From assembly GCA_016584495.1 (NCBI GenBank), contig WAID01000015.1:434001-498000 (forward strand): DNA of 64,000 nt, in the 5' to 3' direction. This document shows, one piece after another, positions 22,691-34,741 of this stretch. Position 1 is the stretch's first letter; each line of letters begins with the position of its first letter. Under the pieces are notes generated by a model. That model was not told the DNA's origin. It did not search any database and saw only the letters and a list, made by a program, of their open reading frames with translations. The stretch comes from Celoporthe dispersa (taxonomy: Eukaryota > Ascomycota > Sordariomycetes > Diaporthales > Cryphonectriaceae). A program made the position numbers and the translations under genes.

Positions 22691-25600
22691 CTTGAATGAT
22701 AGTTTGGGATGAAGAGTAGATGAAGATTTTTGTGGTTTGAGTTTGTTGTGAGGGGTGGATGAAGAGTCAAGAGAGAGACAGGACCTGAGGCGTGAGGGAG
22801 GAGGGGGGAGGAGCTATATATAATCAGAAGGTCCCCTCGGGAGGAGGAGGAGGGGGACGACCCCTCCTCCCCTTTTCTCCCGCGACGTGCCACCTAAAGC
22901 TTGCATACCCACCCGATATGTGCGGCACCCTGTGTGCGTGTGTGTGTGTGTGTCTGGGAGGGTGAGACGCTCGAGTGGAGGCCCTGGTTCGGTCCTGGTG
23001 GTGGTCGGTGTAAACAGACAAAAGCACTGCCCCTCTAGTTGCTACGCTGGGATGGGCAATCATGCTTTAGCTTCATGCTCATGATGAAAAGGCTCAGGGA
23101 TGACGCCGCGGTGGCCCCCGGCCAGTCGAAAGACGTAATGGGGGCTCCACCCTGCGACCCCTCGCCGTGCCAGGACCTATAACGAGGCACCTTGAGGGTC
23201 GGGGGCGTGGACGGACCCCTGGGTCCACTGATCGTGGGGAGCTTGACCTACACCCACCCACACCCCCCCTCCCCCTAAGCTTAACATGCGCGCACGCACA
23301 CACACACACACACGCACACACACACACCATCGTCATCCCGCGTTCCTGAGGGAGTGGTTGTGATGGCATGGTGATGGTACACAGAGCTGAAAGCTGAGGG
23401 GGCCGCTGGGGCGGTTACAGGTTGTGCAGGCGTGCCTGGCGCGGCCGTGTGTGAGTGGGATACAAGGAGAGCACGAAGCTCGCCTGGCTCGGCAGACGGT
23501 GACAGGACTGGCTGCCCGGTGCCTTGCTGTGTCCTCCTCCTGGGGTTGTGGATGGATCTAGATCTGCAGCGTACGAGTTTCGAAGGGTCGTGGACCTCAG
23601 GCCATGCCATCATAGGCCTCGCTCTGCGAACCCCTCCTACCACCGCGCCAGCCCCTCCCCCCAAAACTCTATACTATGGTACTTGGGGAGGACCGACTGT
23701 TGCCGCCGCCGCCGCCCTCCTCGTATCCCGTGCAGGTTGCCAGCGGTTCGGCCAGGAGTAGGAGGAGGGGGGGGGCACCAAACCTGTTTACTTTCCTCTC
23801 GCAGGCCTGGCAGGACACTGTGGCAACAAGAGATACACACAGCACACGGAGAGAGGAGGGATGGCTTGTTTTCCTGAGGAGCACTTCCAAGGAAAGTTGA
23901 CACTGAAAGCTTGCCTTGGCCCGTGAGGGAGCCGAGCCACGCCATGGAGGGGTAGCTCTCCACCAGGGTGGGCCCCTCTGACATGCTGGCTCTGGACCGC
24001 ACTGCATCGAGCAAGGTGTATAGTCTAAATCCACCCGGGGGGAGGGGGGCTCTTATGGCAGCAGCAGCAGCAGCAGCAGCAGTATGCATGCGTGCATGCA
24101 GTGCTAGCCTGGGTCGGCGGACCAGTTTTGGCTGCGCTGTGCTGGATGGCTGGCTGGGGGGAGCTCAGAGCTTGCCCTGCTGGCGCCTCCCGGGCCTGGC
24201 CATAGATATGGATGAAACCAGGGCTGCCACGACAACAGACCACGAGCTTACCCGAACGGCACACATGATCCGCTGGCCCATCGTTGTCCTTTTTTCCCGC
24301 CATCTTGTAGTCTGTTCGTATTAACCTGGAAAAGTAGCAGCACCCGCGATAATCTGGGGGCAGGGACCAGGGAGCTCCAGCGAGCTCGTCAGCAGGCAAT
24401 TGGCCGCCGCCGCCTGGCACGGGTCCATATGCCGCAGGTGTAGCAGGTGCTTGGTTGCTGTACGTAGTATGCACCATGCAGAGGACAAGGTATGTGAATC
24501 AAGGAGACACAGCCCTCGACGTGGACGAATGAGGCCTCTCAGCCATTGCCACTTGGTCCCGCGCCCCGGGTCGGTTGGCTGTCTGGCCTGCTTGCCCAGC
24601 CTGCACCCGCATATGTGACGAGCTTCGTCGTGGGGAACGTCGTGTGGAGGGGGCGGCGGTCCGAATGGCGGTGACAAGCCTCACTCGGGCTTCCTGCGAC
24701 CTCGTTGGACAGCTGCGAGATTCCAGGGGGCGTGATTGATGTCACAGCTAGATTCAGCTCTCTGGCCCTCCCTGGGCCCCCTTCAACCGCATGATGATTA
24801 GGAGGCTGTTTCATGCGGGACGAAAACGCAACGCCGCGGGACCAGCCCAGGTGCAACGCGACCCTATGTCATCGTCATGCTCCTGGAGGGAGGGCGGGAG
24901 GAGGAGAGAGAGAGCTGAGGGGGGGGGGCAGCTGCGCCAGGCCGTGGGCGTCCAATCCGTGGCCCCAGAGGGCCCTGTTCCGGGTAGAAGACGCGGTCTC
25001 CAGCAGAACAGGTGGCATCCGTGTAGAGAGAGGTCAGTCAGTGGCACGCTGGTCGATGGCCCCACGCAGCCGCTGGACCCCTGAGGAAAATACCCTCGGC
25101 CAACCAGCCTGCTCGCTGGGTACCGGCAGCCAGGGGCCTCCGAGCGCCGAGGTTGCAGAGCTACGTGACTTGCAGGATCGCCAAGTTGACTCGCCCGTTC
25201 ATGCACAGCCCTGCTGCATGGGCGAAGCTCAGCCATTACACGCTGTACGGGCAGGTGTACGCTGGATGGTGTGTTCCACAGGCGGCCACAGGTGTGACGT
25301 CTCGATGTTTCTGTGTTGACACCCCCGGTGGTGGGTGAAGTCCGCTCGACGCAGTCTGCTGCTGACATCGTTTCTCGTCCCGCTGCTTGGCAGCAACTTG
25401 GCACGTCTTGGTTCCCGCCGCAGCCCGCTGGTCGACACCTGGCCAGGCTAGCCAAGCTTCTGGAACGAGCCCGCCCCTGGGGGAGGAGAGACTGACTGCT
25501 TGCCGCTGGCGATCGTCGATCGTGTTAAAAGCCCCCCCCCCCGGAACCCAGACATCGATCTGCAGTGAGAAAGGATCCGAGAGAGGGCCGCACATGCTGC

Positions 25601-26513
25601 TTTTGAGCCGAGAATTTTCCGTACCTAGAGGACAACCAGTAACCAGTAGTCTCCAGAGGGGCCAGAGTGACATGTACTGTGATGATAACAGGGCGAGGAA
25701 GCTGCATGCATGGGTTACAGACAGATACGCATGTGTGTGTGTGTTTGTGTGTGGCTAACTTGAAGCGCGGTTCCATTCCCAAAGGTGTGGCCGCTGCATC
25801 AATGGTCGCATCGCATCGCATGATTGAAGCCCGGAATCCTGTACACCTGCAGCCCCAGACGCTCAAAATAGGCCCATGATCTGCAATTATGCCTCAAAAA
25901 AAGAACAATGCCCCTAAATGAAGCGTGTGTGGGTGTGTGGGTGAGTGTGTGTGTGTGGTGACGGTAAAACCGGCTACCAGACCTCGAGGTGTCAAACAGC
26001 TCCAGGGATCGGAAGGATCATGTCGCATCCTGCATCTTTAATTGGGCGGTGTCAAGACGGAATACGTTAAGCATCTCTGCGTGGAGGATGATCATGCTCA
26101 AGATAGTTTTGGTTGACTTCTCGTCTGTGGCTTCTGGCGGGCGCCAGTCCGCACGCCAGCAAAGTTGAGGGTGTGCTAGCCGTTGGTGTGCCCCTGGAGC
26201 GACCCCTCTCTTTGGCAAAGCGTAGAGGGAAAGAACAACTCGAGGCCCTCTGCGAGGTAGCTGCCCAGCAAGGCAGCACACACGAGGAGGGAAGTCGCAG
26301 CTGGCCAAGCCCCAAGCCCCGCCTCGTCTTGAGTGGCAGGAGCGGCTACCCCGCAATAGCCTTGCATGGAAGGTACCCGTGCTACCTTGCAGCCTTATCG
26401 CGGATCAGAAAAATTTCAGATAAGGCTTCCCTCGACGTGGTTGACCACCAAAGCGACCACTTCTTGATCTGACCGTCCATCTCAACCAATTCTTCTAGTG
26501 CGCGCACCCAAAC
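22691..26513. other. Gene-poor region between CipC-like gene and TRM61
   Basis: About 3.8 kb with no supportable gene. The first 300 bases should carry the CipC-like promoter. Overlapping frames on both strands near 24800-25450 have no recognised domain. It holds CA repeats at 23291-23328, a CAG-type run near 24060-24082 and a TG tract near 25735-25752. Confidence 0.5.
23291..23328. repeat. (CA)n microsatellite
   Basis: CA repeats with single CG interruptions, in non-coding DNA. Confidence 0.85.
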
Positions 26514-28407
26514 ATGGAGGCAACAAGACAAGAACCATCCGTTACAGAGACAGCACTTGCCGCTGGGCCAGACGACATGCTGCGGCAGGTGTCCCCATTC
26601 CTCGACCCGGGCTCCGTGACCAGGGCGAATACGCTGGCAATCGTCCAGCTTGCCAAGGACGACCTCGTCCCCGTCTACCTGCGCCAGTCGGAAGGCGAAC
26701 ACGACGGCTACAAGGAGGGACACGTTCTCAACACACGATTCGGCTCGTTTCCGCACTCGACCCTGATTGGCATCCCATGGGGCTCTCAGGTCCGCGCTTC
26801 CAACGTCGACACGGGCTCGCGGGGCCGCAGAAAGAACAACACCCAACAGCAGGTCAAGAAGGAGGGCGGTCATGCGCTGCATGGCGACGGGAACAGCAAT
26901 GGCGATGTACAAGATGAATCTGCAGGGCTCAAGCGCAAGAGACACGCCGGTGACGAGGGTGAGAAGCGAACCAAGGGCGAACCAGACGAGCCAGCCCGGC
27001 CGGCCGAGGCCGAGGACAACACAGCAGCTGAACAGACCCAAGCAGCAGCAGTAGCAGGAGAAGAAGAAGAAGAAGAAGAAGGAGAAGCGACCCAGCAGGC
27101 GCCCGCGCAGAAGCAAAAAAGGGCAACACGACCACCGCGAAGAGCGGATTCGTCCACATCCTCCCGCCTACGCCCGAGATATGGACAAGCAGTCTTCCCC
27201 ACCGCACACAGGTCGTCTACACCCCCGACTACAGCTACGTTCTCCAGCGGATACGAGCACGACCGGGCACGAGGCTCATCGAGGCGGGCTCCGGCTCCGG
27301 CAGCTTTACGCACGCCTCCGCGCGGGCCGTCTACGACGGCTGCACCGCCCACCACGACGGGCCCCAGCCCACGGGCAAGGTGTTCAGCTTCGAGTTCCAC
27401 GAGCAGCGCTTCGAGAAGATGAAGACAGAGCTGCAGGAGCACGGGCTGAGCAGCCTGGTCGAGCTCAACCACCGCGACGTCTACAACGAGGGCTTCCTGG
27501 TGGGCGGCAAGAGCCCCGAGGCGGACGCAGTGTTCCTCGACCTGCCCGCTCCGTGGCTTGCGCTGCCCCATCTGTCGAGAAGGAGACCCAAGACGGGAAG
27601 CGAGATGGAGGGTGTGGAAGGCCAAGGGGAGGAGTGGGTTTCCCCCTCAACCCTGACAAGAGCGCCTACATTTGCACGTTCTCGCCCTGCATCGAGCAGG
27701 TCACGCGCACAGCGTCGGAGATGCGCAGGCTTGGCTGGGTCGACATCGAGATGGTCGAGATCTCGCACAAGCGTGTCCAGGTGTTCCGTGAGAAGATCGG
27801 CCTGAACATAGTCTCCGAGCGGGGCATGCAACAGGCGCCAAAGGATGTCTCCGAGGCACTGGAGAGGCTGAAGGAGATCGAGGTCAAGGCTGCGGAGCAC
27901 AACGCCAAGATGCTGGCCCAGCACAGCAACAAGAAGGTCGAGGATGGTAATGATGACGACGACGACGATGACGATGGCGATGATGTGAAGGGTGGCGCAA
28001 GGCATCCGGCTGCGGCAGCCCAGGTGAACGGAACGGATGGGGCCGAAGCTGTCGAGGGGGAGAGCAAGGACGCAGCCGTCAAGCCCTTTATGCAAGGACA
28101 GCTCGTCACCCGCGGCGAGGCGGAGATCAAGGCTCATACTTCCTACCTGGTTTTTGCTATCCTGCCGCGCGAGTGGTCTGAGGAGGACGAGGCTGCTGCT
28201 GCGGCCGAGTGGCCCATCGGCAATGAGCAGAAGGTGATCGGTGCCGTGGACCGGGCCGCGCGTAAACAGCAGAAGCGCGAGCAGATGCACGGCAACCGCC
28301 AGAGGAACAACAAGATCAAGGAGGACGGCAGGGCCAAGGGCCGGGCCAAGGCGGTAGGCAAGAATGGACATGTCACGGTGGCCCAGGCTGAGCAGCCTTC
28401 GAGATAG
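26514..28407 (+). CDS. TRM61: TRM61, tRNA m1A58 methyltransferase catalytic subunit
   Basis: Catalytic subunit of the nuclear Trm6-Trm61 complex, which uses S-adenosylmethionine to make 1-methyladenosine at position 58 of tRNA, including initiator tRNA. The N-terminal barrel shows FLDPGSVTRANTLAIVQLAK and GYKEGHVLNTRFGSFPHS. After a long disordered insert (about residues 105-200, with a poly-Glu run) come FVHILPPTPE, QVVYTPDYSYV, motif I EAGSGSGSFTHASARAV and motif IV AVFLDLPAPW, then CTFSPCIEQV and MVEI. The tail is Asp-rich, then Lys/Arg-rich. Two one-base losses are inferred, in A6 at 27115-27120 and in the C5 run near 27642-27646; with them the product is 631 residues, well above the yeast protein because of the insert and tail. 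No intron is needed. Confidence 0.9.
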
Positions 28408-28600
28408 ACCAGGCAGGCCGACCCCTGGATGCATAGATTCCTGGCAGCTGAGAGATGCCCACGCAGCCTATACCCGAGCTTACAGTCTATGTTCCGCCTC
28501 ATGCGGTCGTCCCCTCTCTCTGCCTCGACTGTTTCGTCTCTCGCCCCGCAGCAGTGTCACATCCCCCAGGCCCTCTCCAGCCAGATACCCAAGGTCCACC

Positions 28601-30862
28601 CTACTCTGCATGTCCCCAGCTCCACTCCGGCGCGACCTCCCGTGGCCCTTTCGGCGGTACATACGCATGCGCAGGGACGTTAGACTCTGCCTCGTCCAGC
28701 ACCCGAAGGGGTCCCGCAGCCTCTGCCTCCCGGGCCTCCCTGTCCTTCCCCACGATCCGCTTCAGTGCCTGTCGGCCGAACACGTCTTTCAGCTTTCTGG
28801 TGCGTGGAGACTGCAGATCAAGGTCTGCAAAGGACGTAAACGTCCTCGGTGAGGGTTCGGGAGGAATGTCTTCGGTGTCTGGTCCGATCGTCGCCGGCTG
28901 CTTCATCGATAATAGAGGAGGCATGGGTGGTTCTCTGGGCCCCTCTGACATCCCCGCTGCAGCATCTTGGTCTGCCTGAGGCGGACTACTGAGAGCCGAG
29001 GGAGATCCGGGTCCTGCGGCGCGAAGCGGGGCGAGAGCTCCGCTGGCACGTGGCCCGCGCTTCTCGGTGGCTCTGCTGAAGGCATCTTGAGAAAGCCAGA
29101 GGGTCGCTGTGGGATCCCGACGGACAAGGGAGGGACCTGAGATTTGTTCACAGGGACATAGTGCTCTGGTGATGTCTGAACTCCCTCTTTCTCCGTCGAC
29201 GGGACGCTCCACGGCGGTGATGGTGGGTGCGGCCGCAGTCCCGAGGACGTCCTCGTCGCTGGTGTACCAGAGACCCAAGCATGGCGTGCAAGATCAGACG
29301 GCTGAGGTGGCGGCAATGGCGGGCTCGCACCCGAGACGTGAGTGCGCTGCGGTAGACGAAGTGGTCGCACATGATCGTCTGGGTTAGGCATCGTAAACCC
29401 CTCCCCCCCTGATGTCCTCACGACGAGGGACTGAGACTGTCCTCTCCCCCCAGCAGGCGTCCTCTGTGGGCTCGAGGGCCGGAAGGCCCTGTACTTTTCA
29501 TCACCGCCAGCTCCTGGGCTGGTTGGCCCCCTGCTGGGAAGAGGTGGCTGGCTCGAGCGTCGAGGACCGGGTCTCAACACAGAAGGGACGTGGCTGATTT
29601 GTGCCGCTGTGGCAAAGGTAGACTGTCGGGAGCCGGAGCCTGAGCTGGGAGGAGCAGCTGGGGTGGTATCCTGCCGCTGTGTGCGTGGAGAGAGGTCTGG
29701 CTCCGTCTGGGGCGGTTCCTGCTCCAGTGGCAGCTTTGGTGGAACCATAGGGACCTGGGCCTGTCGTGATGGGAGGTCTGAGCGGGTGTTCACCTTTACT
29801 GGCGGCTCAGGCATGCCCTGCGGCATCCCTCCTGCAGATGTCCCGCACAGCTCTTGTTGGCGTGCGTAGAGAGGCCTGCCCTCCAGCTCAGCCTGGAAGA
29901 CCACGGCACGGTGCCCGTCAGAGCCCTGCCGAGGCCGATCCTCTGCCGGCAGACCGCTCTCCTCCCCCAGGCTCCTCTCAGCAGCTGGCAGCTCCACAGG
30001 ATACTGGTTCACCAGGTTAGGCACCGGGACAGGCTCCAGCCACGTCGCCGCGGTGTCGGGCAGCTCCACCGGTGGCGGGTTGGTCTCGTCCGCGCAGAGA
30101 GCCGTCGACTCGCTCACGAGCTCCGGGACCTTTCCGAGGGGCGATGGCACGACCTCTCTGCCGTCCAGCATCGGGATGTCTGGTACTGGCCGTGGCTGGG
30201 CTGCGTCGTGCGCCCGGCTGCCGTCCGTCGTCTGGCCGAGCGGCCTGGTCGGCTCTGTCTCGGCAGGGTGCCTTGGGCGCCTCGCCCTCGGAGGCCTGCG
30301 GGGCTCCACCGTCGGGCACGGACACGTCGCTCTTGTTGAATGTCATGGCCCCCGCCGAGAGCTCGCTGACAGAGGCAGGCGGCGAGGTGACCGCCCCAGC
30401 ACTTGTGGTGGGAGGGGTGACGCTGGTCGACGGTGCTCGTGCTCCCGATGCTGCACCTGTACCGCCCCCCTTCTCCCGCGACGGGCTGGCGACATCCTCC
30501 CACGCACCAGGACCAAAATACCCAAAGTTCTCAAAGTCGATGGTCCCACCACAGTCATCATCCTTCTCCTCGGCCGTCTCCCCCGTGATCTTTGCCCCCG
30601 TAGCAGCAGTGGTGGTGGTGGCGGCTGTGTCTCTTGTCCCGCTCCTCTTCACCTGCCTCTCGCTCTCGAGCCTCTCCTCGGGCAACAGCTCCGCGGTGGG
30701 TATCACGACATGATCCAGGGCGATTCCGCTGAAGCCTGCAAAGTCGGGCCACTCGTCGCCCTCCTTGGGAAAGTTGTACTGCGTGTGGTTGGTCGCCTCG
30801 TAGATCCAGAACCACCGCTTGCCGTCGTAGTCGGATACCCAGCCTGGCGGGAGGGTGGCCAT
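28601..30862 (-). CDS. WW-domain protein, function unknown
   Basis: A single WW-like module lies at the N-terminus (LPPGWVSDYDGKRWFWIY, then a conserved FPKEGDEWPDF), which should bind a proline-rich partner. The rest is long, Pro/Ser-rich and probably disordered, with a conserved-looking block around IPMLDGREVV, LVSESTALC and PPVELPD. The C-terminus has a basic segment (TRKLKDVFGRQALKRIV). ATG at 30862 is the first usable start, but the frame stays open upstream and EPKVNKARG just before it suggests a preceding exon with an acceptor near 30885-30900 that I could not place. Frame changes are needed near 30250 and near 29000. With one extra and one missing base the length is about 753 residues. 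The exact C-terminal reading is uncertain. Confidence 0.65.
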
Positions 30863-31504
30863 GCCTCTTGCCTTGTTCACCTTGGGCTCTCGGAGGCCGG
30901 AAGCAGACAGAAGAAGGAAAATTACAAGGACAGATTAGACTGTTCTTGCGTAGGGGTTTGGGGGTTGCCACGAAGACCTCCCTGAGAGTCACCTGTTTCG
31001 TCTCGTGAGGTGGCGAGCTGACCGCAAGGTTGAGGGGTGTTTGGGCGCAGCTCAACAGTCCCGCATGGTGATGATCATCGTCATGGCTCAGCAGCTTCAA
31101 CTACCCATCTCCTCTTAAGATCTGGAGATGACAACAACAACCACAGAGTTGGGAGAAGGCAACGTCTCGGCAGTCGATTGTCATCGTGGTCAAGGGCTGC
31201 CTTCAGAGCGGGTCCGAACTGCGCACCGCGTGCGGCTGAAGGGCTCAGCTCTGTCTTTCATTTGCAGACGGGCGACGCCACGTTTCTTGGATGGCGTCCT
31301 ATGTCCACTTCCAGAAAAAGACAATATGAGGGCCATGTCGTTCTGAGGGGGGGAAGATCGGAATTTGTTCCGTGTTATGGGGTCTGTGTGGACTTGCCCT
31401 TGTTCCGCCGGTGCTGACGGGACAAGAGTGGTATTGTAGCAGATTATTTATCTATGTAGGATTTGCATGTATACTTGGACCATTACAACTGTAGATTGTG
31501 AATC

Positions 31505-31544
<40 letters not shown>

Positions 31545-31707
31545 TTTGTTATTTTTTTTTAACTCTTACAAAAGAACGAACTCACTGACTGACTGCCTCA
31601 GCCCTGGGCCCTTTGTGATGAGTGAGATCCCTCGAATCCTGACCTGTTCTTCAGTCCAGCATCATATCTACCGAGGTACCACACCGCTTCTCAGCCTACA
31701 AGCCCCC
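30863..31707. other. Intergenic, upstream of WW gene
   Basis: Probably holds a first exon and promoter of the WW gene at 30863-31110, but no unique exon can be chosen. The remainder has no gene. A TG tract lies at 31506-31538. Confidence 0.4.
31506..31538. repeat. (TG)n microsatellite
   Basis: About sixteen uninterrupted TG units in the region between the WW and Rieske genes. Confidence 0.9.
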
Positions 31708-32381
31708 TCAAGACTCCCTCCTCTTCCTCCTCCTCCGAACCCAGACCTCCCTCTCCTCCTCCTCCTCCTCCCTCCTCCCATCCTCAACACCAGGCCGCAG
31801 CTCGACCTCCCAGACCCCCAGGCGATAATCGCCCCGATCCCCGATCCCCGTCGACAGCTCAAACGCATAGCTGTGGCCCCGACACCGGATCCCCCGCCCC
31901 AGCACCCGCCCCGCGTCCTCAATGTCAAACGGCCGGCCCCACGACAGGCTGTAGGCCCGGTGCGGACACGCGTGGTCGACGGCGTGGAAGACGCCCTTGT
32001 ACCGGAAGACGAGGACCTGCTCCCTCATGGCCCAGGCGTCCTCGCCCGCCGCCGCATCTATGTCGATCTCCTCTGCTGACACGGTGGGGGCCCTCGTCCT
32101 CCTTCTTCTCCTTGTCCTGCCTCCTGACGGGTCTGGTGCTGCTTCGGGTGGAAGACCCTGCAGCCTGGGGCGGGAGGAAGACGACCAGGACGGGTATCGG
32201 CATCACCATCTCCTCCTCCCGCTCCTTCTCTCTGGTGATGGCGCGGCTGGGGCCAGGCAAGCTTGAAGTAGGGCTCGCCCGAGTCGGTGATGTCTGGATA
32301 CGAGGAGGCCAGCCCGGCGAAGAACCATTCGTCGTCTTGGCCTGGGTGGTCTTGGGGGGGAGGTGAAGCCGGCGCGGCCAT
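31708..32381 (-). CDS. Rieske [2Fe-2S] domain protein
   Basis: Small stand-alone Rieske protein of the type found widely in filamentous fungi; the electron-transfer partner and substrate are unknown. The N-terminus has DDEWFFAGLASSYPDI. The cluster ligands are visible as CPH in ACPHRAYSLSWG and CRGH in IRCRGHSYAFEL, the C-x-H and C-x2-H pairs that bind the two irons. DIEDAGRVL between them and LWEVELR-like sequence after them are family features. The frame shifts once; adding one C to the C5 run (plus-strand G5 at 32086-32090) gives 224 residues. No signal peptide or membrane segment is seen, and there is no oxygenase domain fused to it. Confidence 0.85.
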
Positions 32382-32976
32382 GCTGCCCTGAAACAGTCAC
32401 AGGCGAGCAGGTGCATATGGGTGAGCGTGGAGAGACAGACACCTTCTCGGGGGACGAGCAGGCCTTCTTATCATGCATACGTAGGAGGGTATTGAGGTGT
32501 CCCCCCCCCCCTAATATCGCGGGAGCGGAAAACAGTTGAGGCAATCTTCGCCGACATTGACCTCGTTATGGGTTGAGCCCATCGTTACGTCGTAAGCCGT
32601 GTTGCTGCCGGCTCGCACGTCCTCGTAAGTCCTGCCGCCAGTAGGAACACATTATTCATTTATTTTCTCCCCTGAACCGATGTCTCTCCATGCGGTTCGA
32701 ATAGACATCAGAGTTTCCGACTTTCACTGCTTGGAGCTGCAGTTGCGCCAGGAGGCCATAGCCGTAAGATGTGCTGTAGTGGACCCACGTAGTGCCTGCT
32801 GTGTACCGGGCACAGCTGAAGATGGACCCCCTGAAACTGCCACTACGCCCAAGCACGGCGCCCCCCCCCCAGAGCTTGCAGCTACTACGTACGCACCCTA
32901 TTTCCAACATCTTGAAAACCGTCTTGGGAGGTCAAGCCTCAGGATAGTTTGCAGGACCAGCACCCCCTTCAAGAAG
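32382..32976. promoter_or_regulatory. Divergent promoter region, Rieske / MRX11
   Basis: About 600 bases separate the two divergent start codons, so the genes probably share regulatory DNA. A run of ten C at about 32503-32512 and another at about 32862-32871 are notable. No specific binding site is claimed. Confidence 0.4.
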
Positions 32977-33576
32977 ATGGCAAGGCCACGCCTCCCTCCA
33001 TCTCTGCGCCCGCACGCGCCCACCCTCGCCTCCCACAGCCCGCGCACCCGCCCCGGCAACATGCTCACGACAAGATACAGCACCCGCGCCGACCGCGTCC
33101 TCAACCGCCTCCCGCGCTCCATGCAGCGCTACACAACCGCCCTCCGCACCGCCCCCGTATCCCACGTCGCCGCCTTCCTGGTCCTGCACGAGCTGACCGC
33201 CATCGTCCCGCTGTTTGCCCTGTTCGGTCTGTTCCACTATACCGACTACGTGCCGCTGGATTACATGATGAGCCACTACGGTGGCTACGTGCGGGACGGG
33301 ATGGGCCGGTTTGAGCGGTACTTTCGGCGGAAAGGCTGGTTTGGGTTTGATGAGCAGGAGGGGGCGGAGGGACAACAGTCTCCGGACGGCAGTGACGAGG
33401 CCGTCATGGACCGGTGGGAGAGCCCGGATGGCAAGTACAAAATTGTCGTCGAGGTGGCGCTGGCTTATGCCATTACGAAGGCCCTTCTGCCGGTGCGGAT
33501 ACTGGGCAGTCTCTGGGCCACACCTTGGTTTGCTGGGTTGTTTGCTAGAGTACGAGGCATGGCGACCAGGAAATAG
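32977..33576 (+). CDS. MRX11: MRX11-like mitochondrial protein (FLILHELTA family)
   Basis: Small fungal mitochondrial protein; the yeast member is found with the mitochondrial ribosome/expressome, but its molecular role is unknown. The hallmark motif is present as FLVLHELTAIVPLFALFGLF, a membrane segment preceded by APVSHVAA. A second hydrophobic segment lies near the C-terminus (IVVEVALAYAITKALLPVRI). The first 50 residues are rich in Arg, Pro and Ser with no acidic residues, as expected for a mitochondrial presequence. The frame is open for another 99 codons upstream, but ATG 32977 (MARPR) is chosen because the presequence starts there. Length is 199 residues, intact, no intron. Its stop lies 160 bases from that of the convergent NDK gene. 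Confidence 0.85.
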   Translation: MARPRLPPSLRPHAPTLASHSPRTRPGNMLTTRYSTRADRVLNRLPRSMQRYTTALRTAPVSHVAAFLVLHELTAIVPLFALFGLFHYTDYVPLDYMMSHYGGYVRDGMGRFERYFRRKGWFGFDEQEGAEGQQSPDGSDEAVMDRWESPDGKYKIVVEVALAYAITKALLPVRILGSLWATPWFAGLFARVRGMATRK

Positions 33577-33738
33577 CAAGCAGACAAGGACAATATCATG
33601 ATACACCCACCCCTTCTTCGTTGACCAACTTATGGCTTCAAGATTCTTTTATTTAATTTTTTCCCCTTTCCCTCTCTCTCTTCCGTCCCCGTTCTATCTG
33701 GCTCTATGAAGGCACTGGATCGTCACGGTTCGACCGAC

Positions 33739-34741
33739 TTAAGCCTTCTCGTAGACCCAGTCGAACTGGGCAGACTTGTAGCTGACCACCTCGCCATCCT
33801 TGAACCAGAGGGCAATCTCCTTCTGGGCGTTCTCGACGCTGTCGGAGCCGTGGCAGACGTTGCGGCCGACGTCAATGGAGAAGTCACCACGGATGGTGCC
33901 GGGGGCGGAGGCCAGGGGGTTGGTGGCGCCGAGGAGGACTGTACGAGTAGATTGTCAGACCGGCTATAGAAATATCAAGATGTACGCCAAAGAGGCAGCG
34001 GAGACATAGCGGAGGGTCGTGCTCGATCCCAGGTTGCTGCTTCCAAGGGGCGGGTTGGGCTCCTATACGTACCACGGCCAGTCTTGACGGCGTCACGGCC
34101 CTCCCAGACCATGGCGCAGATGGGGCCGCTCATCATGTCTGTTTGGCATTGTTAGTTGTGAGCACAGCCTCAGATAGGGGTTGCAATGGGCAAGAGAGAC
34201 ATACAGGACAGCAGACCAGGGAAGAAGGGCTTCTCCTTGAGGTCGGCGTCTGAAAGGCGGTCAGCGGAAATGTTTGGTGGGGCAGCGATGGCGGGGTAGC
34301 TTCGCAAAGGGGGGGCCTGGCGGCTTCACGGACAGTGAGTCTCGAGGTGCTCCTTGGAGGGAGTGACGAGCTTGATGGCGGCGAGCTTGTAGCTGGAGAA
34401 CGGAACCTGTCAGTAGAGGCACGTCACTGCAGTTGGACTGAAGCTGTCAGCCAAGGTATTATGGCGAGATAACGTACCCACGCTGCTCGAAGCGCTGGAT
34501 GATGGGTCCAACGAGGCCACGCTGTAGACAGTGGTGTTAGTCTCGACGAGCCCTCGGGAAGCTGGGGGGTGTTTCTTCTTCGCACCTGGACACCATCAGG
34601 CTTGATGGCAATGAAGCTATAGGGAGAATGTCAGCCAATTGTGTGCTCATCAAGGTGCTCCAGAGCATGCTGCAGGCTCAAGACGGGATGGAGGGTGCAG
34701 GTGCTACGATGGGAGACTCACGTTTGCTCGCTGGCAGACAT
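33739..34741 (-). CDS. NDK1: Nucleoside diphosphate kinase
   Basis: Transfers the gamma phosphate from ATP to nucleoside diphosphates through a phosphohistidine. Seven exons: 34741-34722, 34616-34586, 34521-34478, 34392-34334, 34251-34207, 34138-34073 and 33938-33739, total 465 nt, 154 residues, all in phase with no frame error. Motifs are FIAIKPDGVQRGLVGPII at the N-terminus, then FFPGLLSYMMSGP, and the active-site segment NVCHGSDSVENA, whose His is the phosphorylated residue. Donor sites are standard except intron 4, which starts GTCCGT. Six introns in so short a gene is unusually dense for this window. The start codon given matches the family; an in-frame upstream extension also exists (34742-35122). 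Confidence 0.95.

Noticed and set aside
22691..23470. CRISPR-like or tandem direct repeats
   Set aside because: The repeats are mono- to tetranucleotide microsatellites with no spacers.
24811..25455. Overlapping frames of 168 and 214 codons on opposite strands
   Set aside because: No domain, odd composition on both strands, and no splice-compatible neighbours; likely chance in GC-rich DNA.
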